Under the pieces are notes generated by a model. It had not been told where the DNA came from. It did no database searches and worked only from the letters and a program-made list of their open reading frames with translations. A DNA stretch of 64,000 bases from Duganella qianjiadongensis (lineage in GTDB: Bacteria > Pseudomonadota > Gammaproteobacteria > Burkholderiales > Burkholderiaceae_D), in assembly GCF_009857915.1 (NCBI RefSeq), contig NZ_WWCM01000001.1, positions 186,001-250,000 of the forward strand. Direction: 5' to 3'. The translations under genes were made by a program, and so were the position numbers. Positions 51,029 to 60,005 of this stretch are shown here, one piece after another; position 1 is the first letter of the stretch, and the number at the start of each line of letters is the position of its first letter.

Positions 51029-52030
51029 TTAGGTGGCGCGTACCATCAGCGTGGTCGGCAGCATTTCCGATGCCACCGCCTCGCCTTCGATCAGGCCCAG
51101 CATCTTCTTGGCCAGCAGCACGCCGCCATCACGCAGATACTGGTGCACGCTGGTCAGTGGCGGCACGAAACTGGCCGCGCCGGGCGTGTCGTCATAGCCG
51201 ATCACGGAAACGTTCTCCGGCACGCGCAGGTTTTTCTCGGCCAGCGCGCGGATAGCGCCCATGGCCAGCAGGTCGCTGGCGGCAAACACGCCGTCGAAAC
51301 TGGCGCCCTTCTTCTTGAGCAGCGCCGAAATACTGTCGAAGCCCGCCTCGAAGGTAAACGCTTTGGGCCGGATGATGTGCACGGTGGCCCGGCCGGCCAT
51401 GGCATCGATAAACCCGGCGCAGCGCTCCTGCACCTCGGCGTGGTCTACATCGCCCAGAAACACCAGTTTCTGCCGGCCCTGCGCAATGAAGCGCTCGGCG
51501 GCCGAAATGCCGCCTTTGCGGTTATCCGAGCCCACCACGATGTAATCTGTTTCCGGCTCCGGCGCGCCCCACACCACCAGCGGCATGCCGGTCTGCTGCA
51601 GGGTGCGCACGGCTTCGCCATGCGAGCCCTGCCCCAGCAGTATCAGGCCGTCGGCGCCCTGCACGGGCGCGGTATTCATCAACTGCTTGGAAGTGAGCAC
51701 CACGCTATAGCCAGCCGTGGTCAGCTCCTGCGTTATCCCGCCCAGCAGTTCCAGCGGATACGGGTCCGACATGGGGCGGCCCCGCACCGGCGTCATTTCC
51801 ACCACCACTGCCACCGAATAGCTGCGGCCCATGCGCAGATTGCGCGCACTGACATTGAAGCGGTAACCCTGCTCGCTGGCCAGTGTGCGGATCTTTTCGC
51901 GCGTCTCGGGCGTCACCAGCGGACTATCGCGCAGTGCACGCGATACCGTGATCTTGGACACGCCGGCCAGTTTGGCCAGATCTTCCATGGTCAGGGCAGC
52001 GTCGGATTTGCGGGCGGCAGGCTTTTTCAA
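51029..52030 (-). CDS. LacI-family regulator divergent from the TonB receptor
   Basis: 333 aa. The start at TTG 52030 gives MKKPAARKSDAALTMEDLAK; ATG 51988 is the alternative and would leave the HTH almost at the N-terminus. HTH LAKLAGVSKITVSRALRDSP, hinge RFNVSARNLRMGRS, sensor domain SVAVVVEMTPVRGRPMSDPYPLELLGG, GLILLGQGSHGE, VVGSDNRKGGISA and GVFAASDLLAMGAIRALAE. First gene of the GH65 operon; tandem TGACATCGATAACATTTC elements lie between its promoter and that of the receptor. Confidence 0.94.
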   Translation of the reverse strand: MKKPAARKSDAALTMEDLAKLAGVSKITVSRALRDSPLVTPETREKIRTLASEQGYRFNVSARNLRMGRSYSVAVVVEMTPVRGRPMSDPYPLELLGGITQELTTAGYSVVLTSKQLMNTAPVQGADGLILLGQGSHGEAVRTLQQTGMPLVVWGAPEPETDYIVVGSDNRKGGISAAERFIAQGRQKLVFLGDVDHAEVQERCAGFIDAMAGRATVHIIRPKAFTFEAGFDSISALLKKKGASFDGVFAASDLLAMGAIRALAEKNLRVPENVSVIGYDDTPGAASFVPPLTSVHQYLRDGGVLLAKKMLGLIEGEAVASEMLPTTLMVRAT

Positions 52031-52072
52031 GGGCAGACTTCGTTAGTGGTTAAAAAATCACAGGTCGAACGC

Positions 52073-52100
52073 ATTATGACAGAATTTTTTTGTTTGTCAC
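52073..52100 (-). promoter_or_regulatory. Sigma-70-like promoter of the LacI-GH65 operon
   Basis: Minus strand GTGACA, 16-bp spacer, CATAAT, about 45 bp upstream of the LacI start. The tandem operators begin 6 bp upstream of the -35. Confidence 0.5.
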
Positions 52101-52106
52101 GAAAAA

Positions 52107-52145
52107 TGACATCGATAACATTTCAATTGACATCGATAACATTTC
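52107..52145. promoter_or_regulatory. Tandem LacI-type operators, two 18-bp direct repeats
   Basis: TGACATCGATAACATTTC at 52107-52124 is repeated exactly at 52128-52145. The 21-bp period is two helical turns. Each carries the ATCGAT palindrome centre common in LacI-family sites. They fill the space between the -35 elements of the divergent LacI and TonB receptor promoters. Confidence 0.8.
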
Positions 52146-52174
52146 TTGTTTCAATGCCACATCTTCAATATTTT
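52146..52174 (+). promoter_or_regulatory. Sigma-70-like promoter of the TonB receptor
   Basis: TTGTTT, 17-bp spacer, TATTTT. The -35 abuts the second operator repeat. The leader to the receptor ATG is about 85 nt. Confidence 0.55.
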
Positions 52175-52266
52175 TGCGAAGATGGGGATGGAACTACCGG
52201 AGGCAGTACAGGCTGGTGGCGCACCGTCCAGGAGACGATTTACACCATAAAGAAAGTACACACGAC

Positions 52267-54753
52267 ATGAAAAGCCAGAATCCGTTCTTGTTATCGGCAG
52301 TCACGGTTGCCGTCCTCACCCTGATCAACCAGAGCGCCGCCCAGGCCCAGAGCGCCCCCGAAGCCAGCAGCGAAGCCGTCAGCGTCGCCAGCAAAGAACT
52401 GGCCAAGGAAGTCCAGCAGGTAGTCGTTACCGGCGTCGCCTCGGCACGGGGCGTGCGCAAGGTTGACTCGGCCTTCTCCATCACCACCGCCAACGAAGAA
52501 CAGCTGAAACAGGCTGCTCCCAGCAGCACCGCCGACATCATGAAAATTGTGCCGGGCGTGTATGCCGAATCGACCGGCGGCCAGTCCGGCGCCAATATCG
52601 AAGTGCGCGGCTTCCCCTCGGGCAGCGATTCGCCCTTCGTTTCGGTCCAGCTGATGGGCAACCCTATCTACCCGCCACCTACCCTGTCCTTCTTCGAAGG
52701 CTCCTCGGCCTTCCGCCTCGATGACACGGTAGAACGGGTCGAAGTACTGCGCGGCGGCCCATCCACCATCTGGTCCAACGCCCAGCCCGGCGCCACCATG
52801 AACTTCCTGCTCAAGGAAGGCGGCGACACGCCGGAAGGCTCGGTACGTTTTACCACCGGCACGGGCAGCCTGCGCCGCGTTGACATGTTCTATAGCGGTA
52901 AAATCAGCGATGGCTGGTACGGTTCCGTCGGCGGCTTCTACCGCAAGACCGACGGTGTGCGCGATGCCGGTTTCCCCGCTGATGACGGCCACCAGCTGAG
53001 CGCCACCCTGACCCGCAAGCTGGAAGACGGCAAGCTGACCCTGTACGCCCGCAATACCGATGACAAAAACGCCTTCTACACGGGCGTGCCGCTGATCTCC
53101 AGCGATGGCGGCCATACCATCAGCCAGTTCCCCGGCTTTAACGCACTGACGGGCACCCTGATGAGCGGCGAAATGCGCAACTTCACCATCGAAGCGGCGC
53201 CGGGCAAAACCCTGACGCGCGATCTGGCCGATGGCCGCGGCCTGAAAGCCACGGTGTTCGGCGCCAACTTCGACCAGAAAGTGGGCGAATGGAGCGTGTC
53301 CAACAAATTCAACCGCTTTGACGGCGACCTCAATACCAACGCCATGTTCACCGGTAACAACCCGCTGTCCATGAACGACTATCTGAAAGCAGCGATTGCC
53401 AGCGCCAACAGCAACGCCGCCGTGCTGGCCGCAGCCGGCGGCAAGCTGGCAACGGCCGGCAGCGCGACCTACGTCCATGGCGGTGCCGTCGATGGCAGCC
53501 AGCAGGTGGTGCAGGCAGGCCTGTGGTCGGTCGAGAAGCAGCTCAAATCCTTCACCGACGAACTGCGCGTGAGCAAGGAAATCGGCAAGGATAATACCGT
53601 CACGGTAGGCGGCTACTTTGCCGACTACTCCTCGCACGATGTCTGGTACCTCGGTAACAGCCACCTGATGACGGCTGTGCCACAGGCCAGCCTGATCAAC
53701 GTCACCCTCAACAACGGCGTGGTGGTGTCGAAGAACGGCACTGACGGCAATGTGTTCTACGCGCCCGTCGCTTCGTATGATGGCCGCAACACTGCCGCCT
53801 TCATTTCGGACGAATGGAAAGTGGACGAGCGCATCAAGATCGACTTCGGTATGCGTCACGAGCAGCAGAAGATCAGCGGCACGATTTCCAATCTGACTAC
53901 GGCCGATACCGACAACAATCCGCTCACCGTGTATAACAATGGTACTTCCATGCCTAGCGGTTCGAATACCTATCTGAGCCGCAGCGATAGCGCCAACTCC
54001 TACACCATAGGCGGTAACTACAAGCTGGCCAAGGATACGGCGGTATTTGCCCGTGCCAACCGCGGCCATACCTTCATCGCGTTTGACGATCTGCGCGGCG
54101 CCGGTAGCCAGCAGGCGGTGGATGACCGCAACATCCTGCCGACGCCGAAAGTAAGCCAGTACGAAATCGGCTTCAAAACTGCTACCTCGATGTACAGCGC
54201 CTATATCAACGCCTTCCACACGGAGTTCGACGGTATTGCCTTCTCGCAGGTGCTGGCCGATGGCCGCGAGCTGCACTCGATCAGCGGTTCCAAAGGCAAT
54301 GGCGTGGAATTCGAACTGGCCGTGCGCCCTATCGAAAACCTGCAACTGGCACTGAGCGGCGACTACCAGAAATCGGAATACCGCGACAATCCTGACACGG
54401 CCGGCAAAACCGTGCAGCGCCAGCCCAAGCTGCAGTTCCGCTTCACGCCGACCTATCGCATACCTTTCGGCGATGGCAACTCGGCCAAGCTGTACGGCAC
54501 CTACACCTCGATCGGCGAACGCTGGGCCGATCAGGCTAACCAGCAGTATCTGCCGGCCTACCACACGCTGGACGCAGGCGTGCTGTTCTCGCTGGGTGAA
54601 AAAATCGAAGTCCGTCTGGCTGGCACCAATCTGGGCAACACGCTGGGCCTGACCGAAGGCAACTCGCGCCTGACCACGGGCGGCACGGGTCCGATCAATG
54701 CCCGTCCGCTGTTCGGCCGTACCTGGGAAGCCTCGCTGCTGTATCGCTTCTAA
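52267..54753 (+). CDS. TonB-dependent receptor of the disaccharide locus
   Basis: 828 aa from ATG 52267, where a signal peptide starts (LSAVTVAVLTLINQSAAQAQ); upstream frame is promoter sequence. TonB box QQVVVTGV near residue 50; plug motifs IVPGVYAESTGGQSGANIEVRG and VERVEVLRGGPSTIWSNAQPGATMNF; long barrel ending LLYRF with terminal Phe. Divergent from the LacI-GH65-pgmB-MFS operon, it probably moves an alpha-glucan oligosaccharide or disaccharide across the outer membrane. A siderophore role is less likely given the context. Confidence 0.92.
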   Translation: MKSQNPFLLSAVTVAVLTLINQSAAQAQSAPEASSEAVSVASKELAKEVQQVVVTGVASARGVRKVDSAFSITTANEEQLKQAAPSSTADIMKIVPGVYAESTGGQSGANIEVRGFPSGSDSPFVSVQLMGNPIYPPPTLSFFEGSSAFRLDDTVERVEVLRGGPSTIWSNAQPGATMNFLLKEGGDTPEGSVRFTTGTGSLRRVDMFYSGKISDGWYGSVGGFYRKTDGVRDAGFPADDGHQLSATLTRKLEDGKLTLYARNTDDKNAFYTGVPLISSDGGHTISQFPGFNALTGTLMSGEMRNFTIEAAPGKTLTRDLADGRGLKATVFGANFDQKVGEWSVSNKFNRFDGDLNTNAMFTGNNPLSMNDYLKAAIASANSNAAVLAAAGGKLATAGSATYVHGGAVDGSQQVVQAGLWSVEKQLKSFTDELRVSKEIGKDNTVTVGGYFADYSSHDVWYLGNSHLMTAVPQASLINVTLNNGVVVSKNGTDGNVFYAPVASYDGRNTAAFISDEWKVDERIKIDFGMRHEQQKISGTISNLTTADTDNNPLTVYNNGTSMPSGSNTYLSRSDSANSYTIGGNYKLAKDTAVFARANRGHTFIAFDDLRGAGSQQAVDDRNILPTPKVSQYEIGFKTATSMYSAYINAFHTEFDGIAFSQVLADGRELHSISGSKGNGVEFELAVRPIENLQLALSGDYQKSEYRDNPDTAGKTVQRQPKLQFRFTPTYRIPFGDGNSAKLYGTYTSIGERWADQANQQYLPAYHTLDAGVLFSLGEKIEVRLAGTNLGNTLGLTEGNSRLTTGGTGPINARPLFGRTWEASLLYRF

Positions 54754-54774
54754 GCAAACTCTCCCCTCTTGACA

Positions 54775-54805
54775 GGCAGGGCCCGCGGGCCTTGCCTTTT
54801 TTTTT
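54775..54805 (+). terminator. Rho-independent terminator after the TonB receptor
   Basis: GGCAGGGCCC-GC-GGGCCTTGCC stem (one G-T pair) followed by nine T. Confidence 0.92.
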
Positions 54806-54913
54806 GCATCGCGCCGGTCATCAGACCATAGGCCGGATCAACACGCGGTCAGCGCGCCAGCTGGAGCGCGAGCTTACAACCAGTCTGGCGACCGCCGCCA
54901 GAAGAATGCACCT

Positions 54914-54945
54914 TGCATTGGATGCAACTGGGACATTTTGTCCCG
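54914..54945. promoter_or_regulatory. Two adjacent perfect 6-3-6 palindromes upstream of a small membrane protein
   Basis: TTGCATTGGATGCAA (54914-54928) and GGGACATTTTGTCCC (54931-54945) share the same 6-3-6 architecture but different sequence, 2 bp apart, 63 bp before the small ORF at 55009. The rest of the 54806-55008 gap shows no gene. Confidence 0.5.
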
Positions 54946-55008
54946 ATGTATGGAAATTGCTTTTAGGTAGTATGGAACTCTGACTATCGTCTGGAAATAG
55001 CTGAAATC

Positions 55009-55245
55009 ATGGAATGGGTACCTATCGTCTTCTTTACCTTCAAAATTGTCGTACTGGGCATAGGCATGTTCTACGCCATCAAGTGGCACTACGATCAGGG
55101 CAAAAAGCATCCCGATCGCCCTGCACGCTCCGTGCTGCGCGTCAGCGCCATCGTCGCGCTGGGATTCGTGCTACTGCTGGCAGGTCTGCTGCTGTTGACC
55201 TTTATCGCTAGCAAGACACTCGGTTTGGAACTGGCACTTCCATAG
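55009..55245 (+). CDS. Small two-helix membrane protein of unknown function
   Basis: 78 aa. Helix 1, VPIVFFTFKIVVLGIGMFYAI, and helix 2, VSAIVALGFVLLLAGLLLLTFIAS, are joined by a basic cytoplasmic loop (KWHYDQGKKHPDRPARS). The positive-inside pattern and codon use look genuine; no recognisable family and no strong SD. It has its own upstream region with two palindromes and precedes the S10 peptidase by 128 bp. Confidence 0.6.
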   Translation: MEWVPIVFFTFKIVVLGIGMFYAIKWHYDQGKKHPDRPARSVLRVSAIVALGFVLLLAGLLLLTFIASKTLGLELALP

Positions 55246-55373
55246 GCATCTGGCGTCGCGCTGGACCGCAGCAGGATTTTTTTGTCAGGCCGGTACAACA
55301 AAGCAGTCAATAATTGCAATTAAGATACTTTCGTGTCAGCATTGCAGCTCTGCTTTGTAGCGCCGGAGCCTGC

Positions 55374-56930
55374 ATGAAATCGTCGATCAAACTGCTTCAA
55401 TTCATCACCACCGCTGCCCTGCTGGCCAGCGGCACACTGCACCCCGCCTCCGCCGGTGATGCTGCCACGACGCCATCGCCTGCCAGCAAGGCCGAAGACA
55501 AACTCCCCGAAGCCAAAGTCTGGACCAGCAAGCACCAGATCAGCCTTGCCGGCAAAACATTCAGCTACACTGCCAGCGCCGGCACCATGCTGATGAAGAA
55601 TGACAAGGACGAGCCTATCGCCCTGTTCGGCTACACCGCCTACGTCAGAGATGGCAAAGACGATGAACAGCGCCTGCGCCCCATCGTGTTTGCCTACAAC
55701 GGCGGTCCCGGCTCTTCGTCCGCGTGGCTGCATATGGGCATCATGGGGCCCAAGCGCACCGTGGTGCAAGATCTGGAAGCTAATACGCGCGGCCCCTTCC
55801 TCACCGTCGACAATGAGTACACCATACTCGATCAGGCCGATATCGTCATGATCGATCCCGTCGGCACCGGCTATTCGCGCCCCGTCGGCAAAGGCGAAGG
55901 CAAGGAATTCTGGGGCGTCGATCAGGATATCAAGTCGGTCGCCGACTTCATCGTCAAATACGTCAGCCAGAACAAACGCTGGTCCTCGCCCAAATTCGTA
56001 CTCGGCGAAAGTTATGGCGGCATGCGTACGGCCGGCGTAGCTTACGAACTGCTGAGCAAGAAGAATCTGGCCCTCAATGGCATCATTCTGGTCTCGCCTT
56101 TCCTCGATTATTCCGCCGGCGCCTCCGAGTCGCAGCTCGACACGGTGTATGTCAACTTCCTTTCGACCTATGCGGCCACGGCGTGGTATCACCACGCGCT
56201 GGCCTATCGCCCGGCCGAACTGCAGCCCTTCCTGCGCGAAGTGGAAGCTTTTGCGCGCGACGTCTATGCACCGGTGCTGTTCAAGGGCAGGCGCGCCAGT
56301 GCGGAAGAACGCCAGCAGGTGCTGCGCGGACTGGCCCGCTACACGGGCATCAGCGAGCAATACTGGGAACGCGCCAACTTGCGCATCGATGAAGGCCATT
56401 TCGTGCAGGAACTCAAGCGCACGACGGGACGCGTGGTGGCCCGCATCGACAGCCGCTATCAGGGCGAGATACTGAGCCCGCTGGCCGAGTCGATGAAGCA
56501 CGATGCGTATGTCTCGGCAATTGCTCCTGCCTTCGTTGCCAGCTTCAACGACTATTACCGGCGTGAATTGAAAGTCGATGCCGAGCGTGAATACGCCTTC
56601 AGCGGCGACGTCGGCAAGGACTGGGACTTCCGGCATGCCCAGCCTGATGTCGGCGACCGGGTCACCCAGCCCAATACCAGTGTGGATCTGGCCTGGAGCA
56701 TGAAACTCAATCCGAAGATGAAAGTGCTGATCGCTACCGGCTACTACGATCTGGCCTGCCCCTATGGCACGGTGGAATATGTACTCGACCATCTGGATCT
56801 GACGCCCGAACTGCGCAACAACATCGGCGTCGACTACTACGAAGCGGGCCACATGATGTATGTACACCCCGCTTCGATGATCAAGTTCAAGCGCGCGCTG
56901 GCGGGCTTCGTGGATGCCAACAGCCGCTAG
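55374..56930 (+). CDS. Exported S10 family serine carboxypeptidase
   Basis: 518 aa from ATG 55374 (SD GGAG); signal peptide ends near ASAGD. Peptidase S10 motifs: RPIVFAYNGGPGSSSAWLHMGIMGP (oxyanion region), DPVGTGYSRP, nucleophile Ser in VLGESYGGMRTAG, the Asp in GYYDLACPYGTVEYVLDHL and the His in YYEAGHMMYVHPAS. It removes C-terminal residues from peptides in the periplasm or outside the cell. S10 enzymes are less common in bacteria than in eukaryotes but known in proteobacteria. A diguanylate cyclase gene starts 9 bp downstream. Confidence 0.94.
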   Translation: MKSSIKLLQFITTAALLASGTLHPASAGDAATTPSPASKAEDKLPEAKVWTSKHQISLAGKTFSYTASAGTMLMKNDKDEPIALFGYTAYVRDGKDDEQRLRPIVFAYNGGPGSSSAWLHMGIMGPKRTVVQDLEANTRGPFLTVDNEYTILDQADIVMIDPVGTGYSRPVGKGEGKEFWGVDQDIKSVADFIVKYVSQNKRWSSPKFVLGESYGGMRTAGVAYELLSKKNLALNGIILVSPFLDYSAGASESQLDTVYVNFLSTYAATAWYHHALAYRPAELQPFLREVEAFARDVYAPVLFKGRRASAEERQQVLRGLARYTGISEQYWERANLRIDEGHFVQELKRTTGRVVARIDSRYQGEILSPLAESMKHDAYVSAIAPAFVASFNDYYRRELKVDAEREYAFSGDVGKDWDFRHAQPDVGDRVTQPNTSVDLAWSMKLNPKMKVLIATGYYDLACPYGTVEYVLDHLDLTPELRNNIGVDYYEAGHMMYVHPASMIKFKRALAGFVDANSR

Positions 56931-56939
56931 CTGATCGCG

Positions 56940-57944
56940 ATGAAGAATCATATCGACCCGTTGTCACGTGTAGCCTTCCTCGAAGTGGTCATGGAGGCCG
57001 CGGATCTGGACGTCTGGGAAAACGAACTGGTCAGCGGTCAGGTGACGCGCAAAGCCACCAAAATTTACGCCGAACTCGGTTATACCGAACAGGAGGCCGG
57101 CGATTACATGGACAATATCTTTGCCATCATCCATCCGGATGATGTGGCGCGGATGAAAACGGCCATCGAGGATCATGCCAGCGGCAAGACCGCCAAATAC
57201 CAGTGCGAATTCCGCATCCGTGCCAAGTCCGGCGCGTGGATCTGGTATGCCAATAGCGGGAAAATTGTCCGAGGCGCGGGATATCCCGCCACCAAGCACC
57301 TGATCGGCGTCACCTACAACATCCACGCAAGGCGTCATCAGGAAGAAGAGCTCAAACGTCTCAACCTCGAACTGGCAGCGCAGAAGGCACAACTGGAACA
57401 TCTGAACAGTCACCTGCACGATATGGCCATGACGGACGCCCTGACCCGCCTGCCCAACCGCCGCCTGCTGATCGATCACGTCGACCGCGCCCTGCTGCTG
57501 GCCAGAAGAACGCGGCAGATCGGCGCGCTGCTGTTTATCGATTCGGACAATTTCAAGGCCATCAATGACCAGCACGGGCATCTGGCCGGCGATCTCCTGC
57601 TCAAGCAGCTCGCCGCCCGCCTGCGCGCTGCCGTGAGAGAAACCGATAGCGTAGCGCGCATTTCCGGTGACGAATTTGTCGTCATGCTGGAAAACCTCGG
57701 TACCGATCCGGCCGAGGCAGCACTCACCATCGGGGCGGTCGCGGAAAAGATCATGGCCTCGCTCGCCTTACCCTACACGCTAGGCAGTATTCAGTGCAGC
57801 AATACCGTCAGCATAGGCGCTACGCTGATGACTGATGATCAGCAGAATTTCGATCATCTGTGCCGCTCGGCCGACACCGCCATGTATCAGGCCAAGCGGG
57901 CCGGCAAGAATACCTTCCGCATGTTCGTGCCTGCCTTACCATAA
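56940..57944 (+). CDS. PAS-GGDEF diguanylate cyclase
   Basis: 334 aa, no membrane helix. N-terminal PAS-3 fold (about 15-125) with YAELGYTEQEAGDYMDNIFAIIHPDD and FRIRAKSGAWIWYANSGKIV. A coiled linker (EELKRLNLELAAQKAQLEHL) leads to GGDEF at about 160-330: DALTRLPNRRLLIDHVDRAL, FIDSDNFKAINDQHGHLAGD and the active loop SGDEF in place of GGDEF. The product-inhibition I-site RETD lies five residues before it. It probably makes c-di-GMP; the Gly-to-Ser change is tolerated in some active enzymes. Confidence 0.9.
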   Translation: MKNHIDPLSRVAFLEVVMEAADLDVWENELVSGQVTRKATKIYAELGYTEQEAGDYMDNIFAIIHPDDVARMKTAIEDHASGKTAKYQCEFRIRAKSGAWIWYANSGKIVRGAGYPATKHLIGVTYNIHARRHQEEELKRLNLELAAQKAQLEHLNSHLHDMAMTDALTRLPNRRLLIDHVDRALLLARRTRQIGALLFIDSDNFKAINDQHGHLAGDLLLKQLAARLRAAVRETDSVARISGDEFVVMLENLGTDPAEAALTIGAVAEKIMASLALPYTLGSIQCSNTVSIGATLMTDDQQNFDHLCRSADTAMYQAKRAGKNTFRMFVPALP

Positions 57945-57963
57945 CACTCTCCCAGCGCTGCAG

Positions 57964-58215
57964 ATGACCGCCATGCCCACACCACCACACAATGCCTTGC
58001 GCCTGAATCCGGCCAAACTGCTGCACAGCAAATGGACGGCGCTCACCCCTGTGAACCGCGAAAAACACTTCATCGTGACGGCCCTCATAACACCACCGTA
58101 TCCGGACGCCGCAATCGATCTGATCACGCTCGAAGCCGTACTGACACGGCGCAGTTTCAATCTGCACTGGCGCGAGCTCAACGATGAGGATGTCTGGCAA
58201 CAGGGCTGGCGCTAG
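57964..58215 (+). CDS. TIGR02450 family small protein
   Basis: 83 aa from ATG 57964 (ATG 57973 also possible). The core KLLHSKWTALTPVNREKHFIVT, the middle ITLEAVLTRRSFNLHWREL and the end WQQGWR match the TIGR02450 family of tryptophan-rich small proteins. Its biochemical role is unknown. In pseudomonads members lie in light-induced photolyase/MerR clusters. It ends 3 bp before the convergent SDR gene stop. Confidence 0.85.
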   Translation: MTAMPTPPHNALRLNPAKLLHSKWTALTPVNREKHFIVTALITPPYPDAAIDLITLEAVLTRRSFNLHWRELNDEDVWQQGWR

Positions 58216-58218
58216 CCT

Positions 58219-58929
58219 CTACCAGGGCAATATTTCGCCCTTATACGAGCGGAAACTACCACTGTCGGCCGCAGTCAGACCATCGATCACCTGCAACAGG
58301 TCTGCTGCCACGTCGGCGGCGGGACGGCCTATCTGTTCGCCCCGAAACGGCCGTGACAGTGCCGAGTTCACCGTGCCCGGATGCAGCGCCACCAGCACGC
58401 TCTGCTTGTTGCTGCGCGCCAGTTCGATGGCCGCCGTCTTGACCAGCATATTCAGCGCAGCCTTGGAAGCACGATAGCCATACCAGCCGCCGAGGCGGTT
58501 ATCGCCTATGCTGCCCACCTTGGCCGACAGCAGCGCCATCACACCCCGCTCAGGGTCGAGCAAAGGCGCGAAGTGCCGTAACACCAGCGCCGGCCCCAGC
58601 GTATTGACCTGAAAAATCGTCTGCAGGTGAGCATAATTGAGATCGGCCAGCCGCTTCTCCGGCATCATCCCCGCCTGATGCAGGATGCCGGTGGCATTGA
58701 TAATGAGATGAAAGCGCGCGGTGGATGAAAGCGTTGCGGCCGCTTCGGCAATCGTGGTCTCATCGGCAAAATCGATCCGCGGTGTCGAATGGCGATGCAA
58801 TCCTATCACCGTGCTGCAACGGGCTTGCTGTTCCAGTGCTGCCACCAGCGCGGCACCCATGGCTCCGCTAGAACCGATCACGAGTGCACGAAACTGATGG
58901 GGAAAATTCTGCATGCCGACGCCTTTCAT
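58219..58929 (-). CDS. Short-chain dehydrogenase/reductase (C-factor-like)
   Basis: 236 aa from ATG 58929 (GGGGAA upstream); ATG 58914 with AAAGGCG is equally credible and starts directly before ALVIGSSGAMGAALVAALEQ, the Rossmann motif. NATGIL replaces the NNAG motif, LSAKVGSIGDNRLGGWYGYRASKAALNML holds Ser and the YxxxK pair, and HPGTVNSALSRPF is typical of C-factor/SDR proteins. Substrate unknown. Convergent with the TIGR02450 gene; such pairs occur in light-response clusters. Confidence 0.88.
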   Translation of the reverse strand: MKGVGMQNFPHQFRALVIGSSGAMGAALVAALEQQARCSTVIGLHRHSTPRIDFADETTIAEAAATLSSTARFHLIINATGILHQAGMMPEKRLADLNYAHLQTIFQVNTLGPALVLRHFAPLLDPERGVMALLSAKVGSIGDNRLGGWYGYRASKAALNMLVKTAAIELARSNKQSVLVALHPGTVNSALSRPFRGEQIGRPAADVAADLLQVIDGLTAADSGSFRSYKGEILPW

Positions 58930-59147
58930 CTGATTCCCCGAGTATAACTGTGCCACTGTCCGTACTGTGGCAGATTAGCAGTAATGTGTTACTTTAGCGT
59001 CGCCGCAGCGCAATCGGCGAACAGCAGCAGCCATGCCAGAAACAGCTGTTCAAACTGCTGGCAGAGCGCAGATGTGATAAGTTTCTGGTGCAGCAGTAGT
59101 AAGCTGCGCATCTCCGCCAGCAAAATCCAGCGAGGAAGTCATCGACT

Positions 59148-60005
59148 ATGGTCAAGCTGAGATCCCTTATTTTTACGGTGCTATCAGCCTGGGCGGCTTG
59201 CGCCAGCAATATCGCAAACGCCGAAAACTCCGCACTGACGCTGGGCTTCGATATCGGCTCGCCGCCTTTTTTTGATATGAAGAATGGCTGTCCGTCAGGG
59301 ATCTACCCCCTCATCACCGGGGCTATTTTTCAGGATGCTGGTCAGCCCATTATTGGCTACCCTGCGCCTTTCCGTCGTGTGCTAGCCAAGCTAGACCTTG
59401 GTGTCTGGGGCGCAGGCGGCATACTCAAAACGCCAGAGCGGATGGCGAAGTACGACTACACCGATGCCATTTATGTGGAAAATAATGTCATTTACTTCAA
59501 CCGCAAAAAGCAGCATGACTTCCAGACTTTGGCCGACTTGCAAGGGAAGCGAATCGGCGTGGTGCAAGGATGGAGTTACGGAGAGAAACTCGACGAGCTG
59601 ATAAATAATAAATTCTTTTCAGTTGAAGCCGTGAATTCCGATCTGACCAATTTTAAAAAACTGAAACTCGGGCGCATCGATGCATTAATCACCATCCGGG
59701 ACGTAGGCGCCAGCATTATGGCAAAAGGCGAGTTCGATGATCTGGCGATCTCCCGCATTCCCGTGTTTAGCAACAGCACCTATATCGCATTTAAAAAAAA
59801 TAGCATTCACGAAAATCTGATCAGGCGGCTCAATTACTCGATAAAGAAATTGAACAATACGGGCCAGCTCGCGTATCTGGTCAAGTCATACCTGCAAAAT
59901 CTGCAGGATCTTCCTTCAGGCGAGAATTTTGAAGAAGGCCATCAGAACCTGAACAGCCGTGCGGTGCCTGAGGTTTGCTATTTACGCGGGAATACTTCTG
60001 ATTGA
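59148..60005 (+). CDS. Periplasmic substrate-binding protein, SBP_bac_3 family
   Basis: 285 aa. Signal peptide ending near NIANAEN, then ALTLGFDIGSPPFFDMKNGCPSGIYPLI, AGGILKTPERMAKYDYTDAIYVENNVIYF and LADLQGKRIGVVQGWSYGEKLDELI, the bilobal amino-acid-binding pattern. No ABC permease or ATPase lies nearby, so it may be an orphan binding or sensing protein. It is AT-richer than surrounding genes and stops 138 bp before an IS3 remnant. The last 25 residues (EEGHQNLNSRAVPEVCYLRG) look atypical for the family. Confidence 0.82.
   Translation: MVKLRSLIFTVLSAWAACASNIANAENSALTLGFDIGSPPFFDMKNGCPSGIYPLITGAIFQDAGQPIIGYPAPFRRVLAKLDLGVWGAGGILKTPERMAKYDYTDAIYVENNVIYFNRKKQHDFQTLADLQGKRIGVVQGWSYGEKLDELINNKFFSVEAVNSDLTNFKKLKLGRIDALITIRDVGASIMAKGEFDDLAISRIPVFSNSTYIAFKKNSIHENLIRRLNYSIKKLNNTGQLAYLVKSYLQNLQDLPSGENFEEGHQNLNSRAVPEVCYLRGNTSD

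Noticed and set aside
52291..54564. 757-codon open frame on the minus strand
   Set aside because: Antisense to a clear TonB receptor with signal peptide and barrel; no domain in the antisense product.
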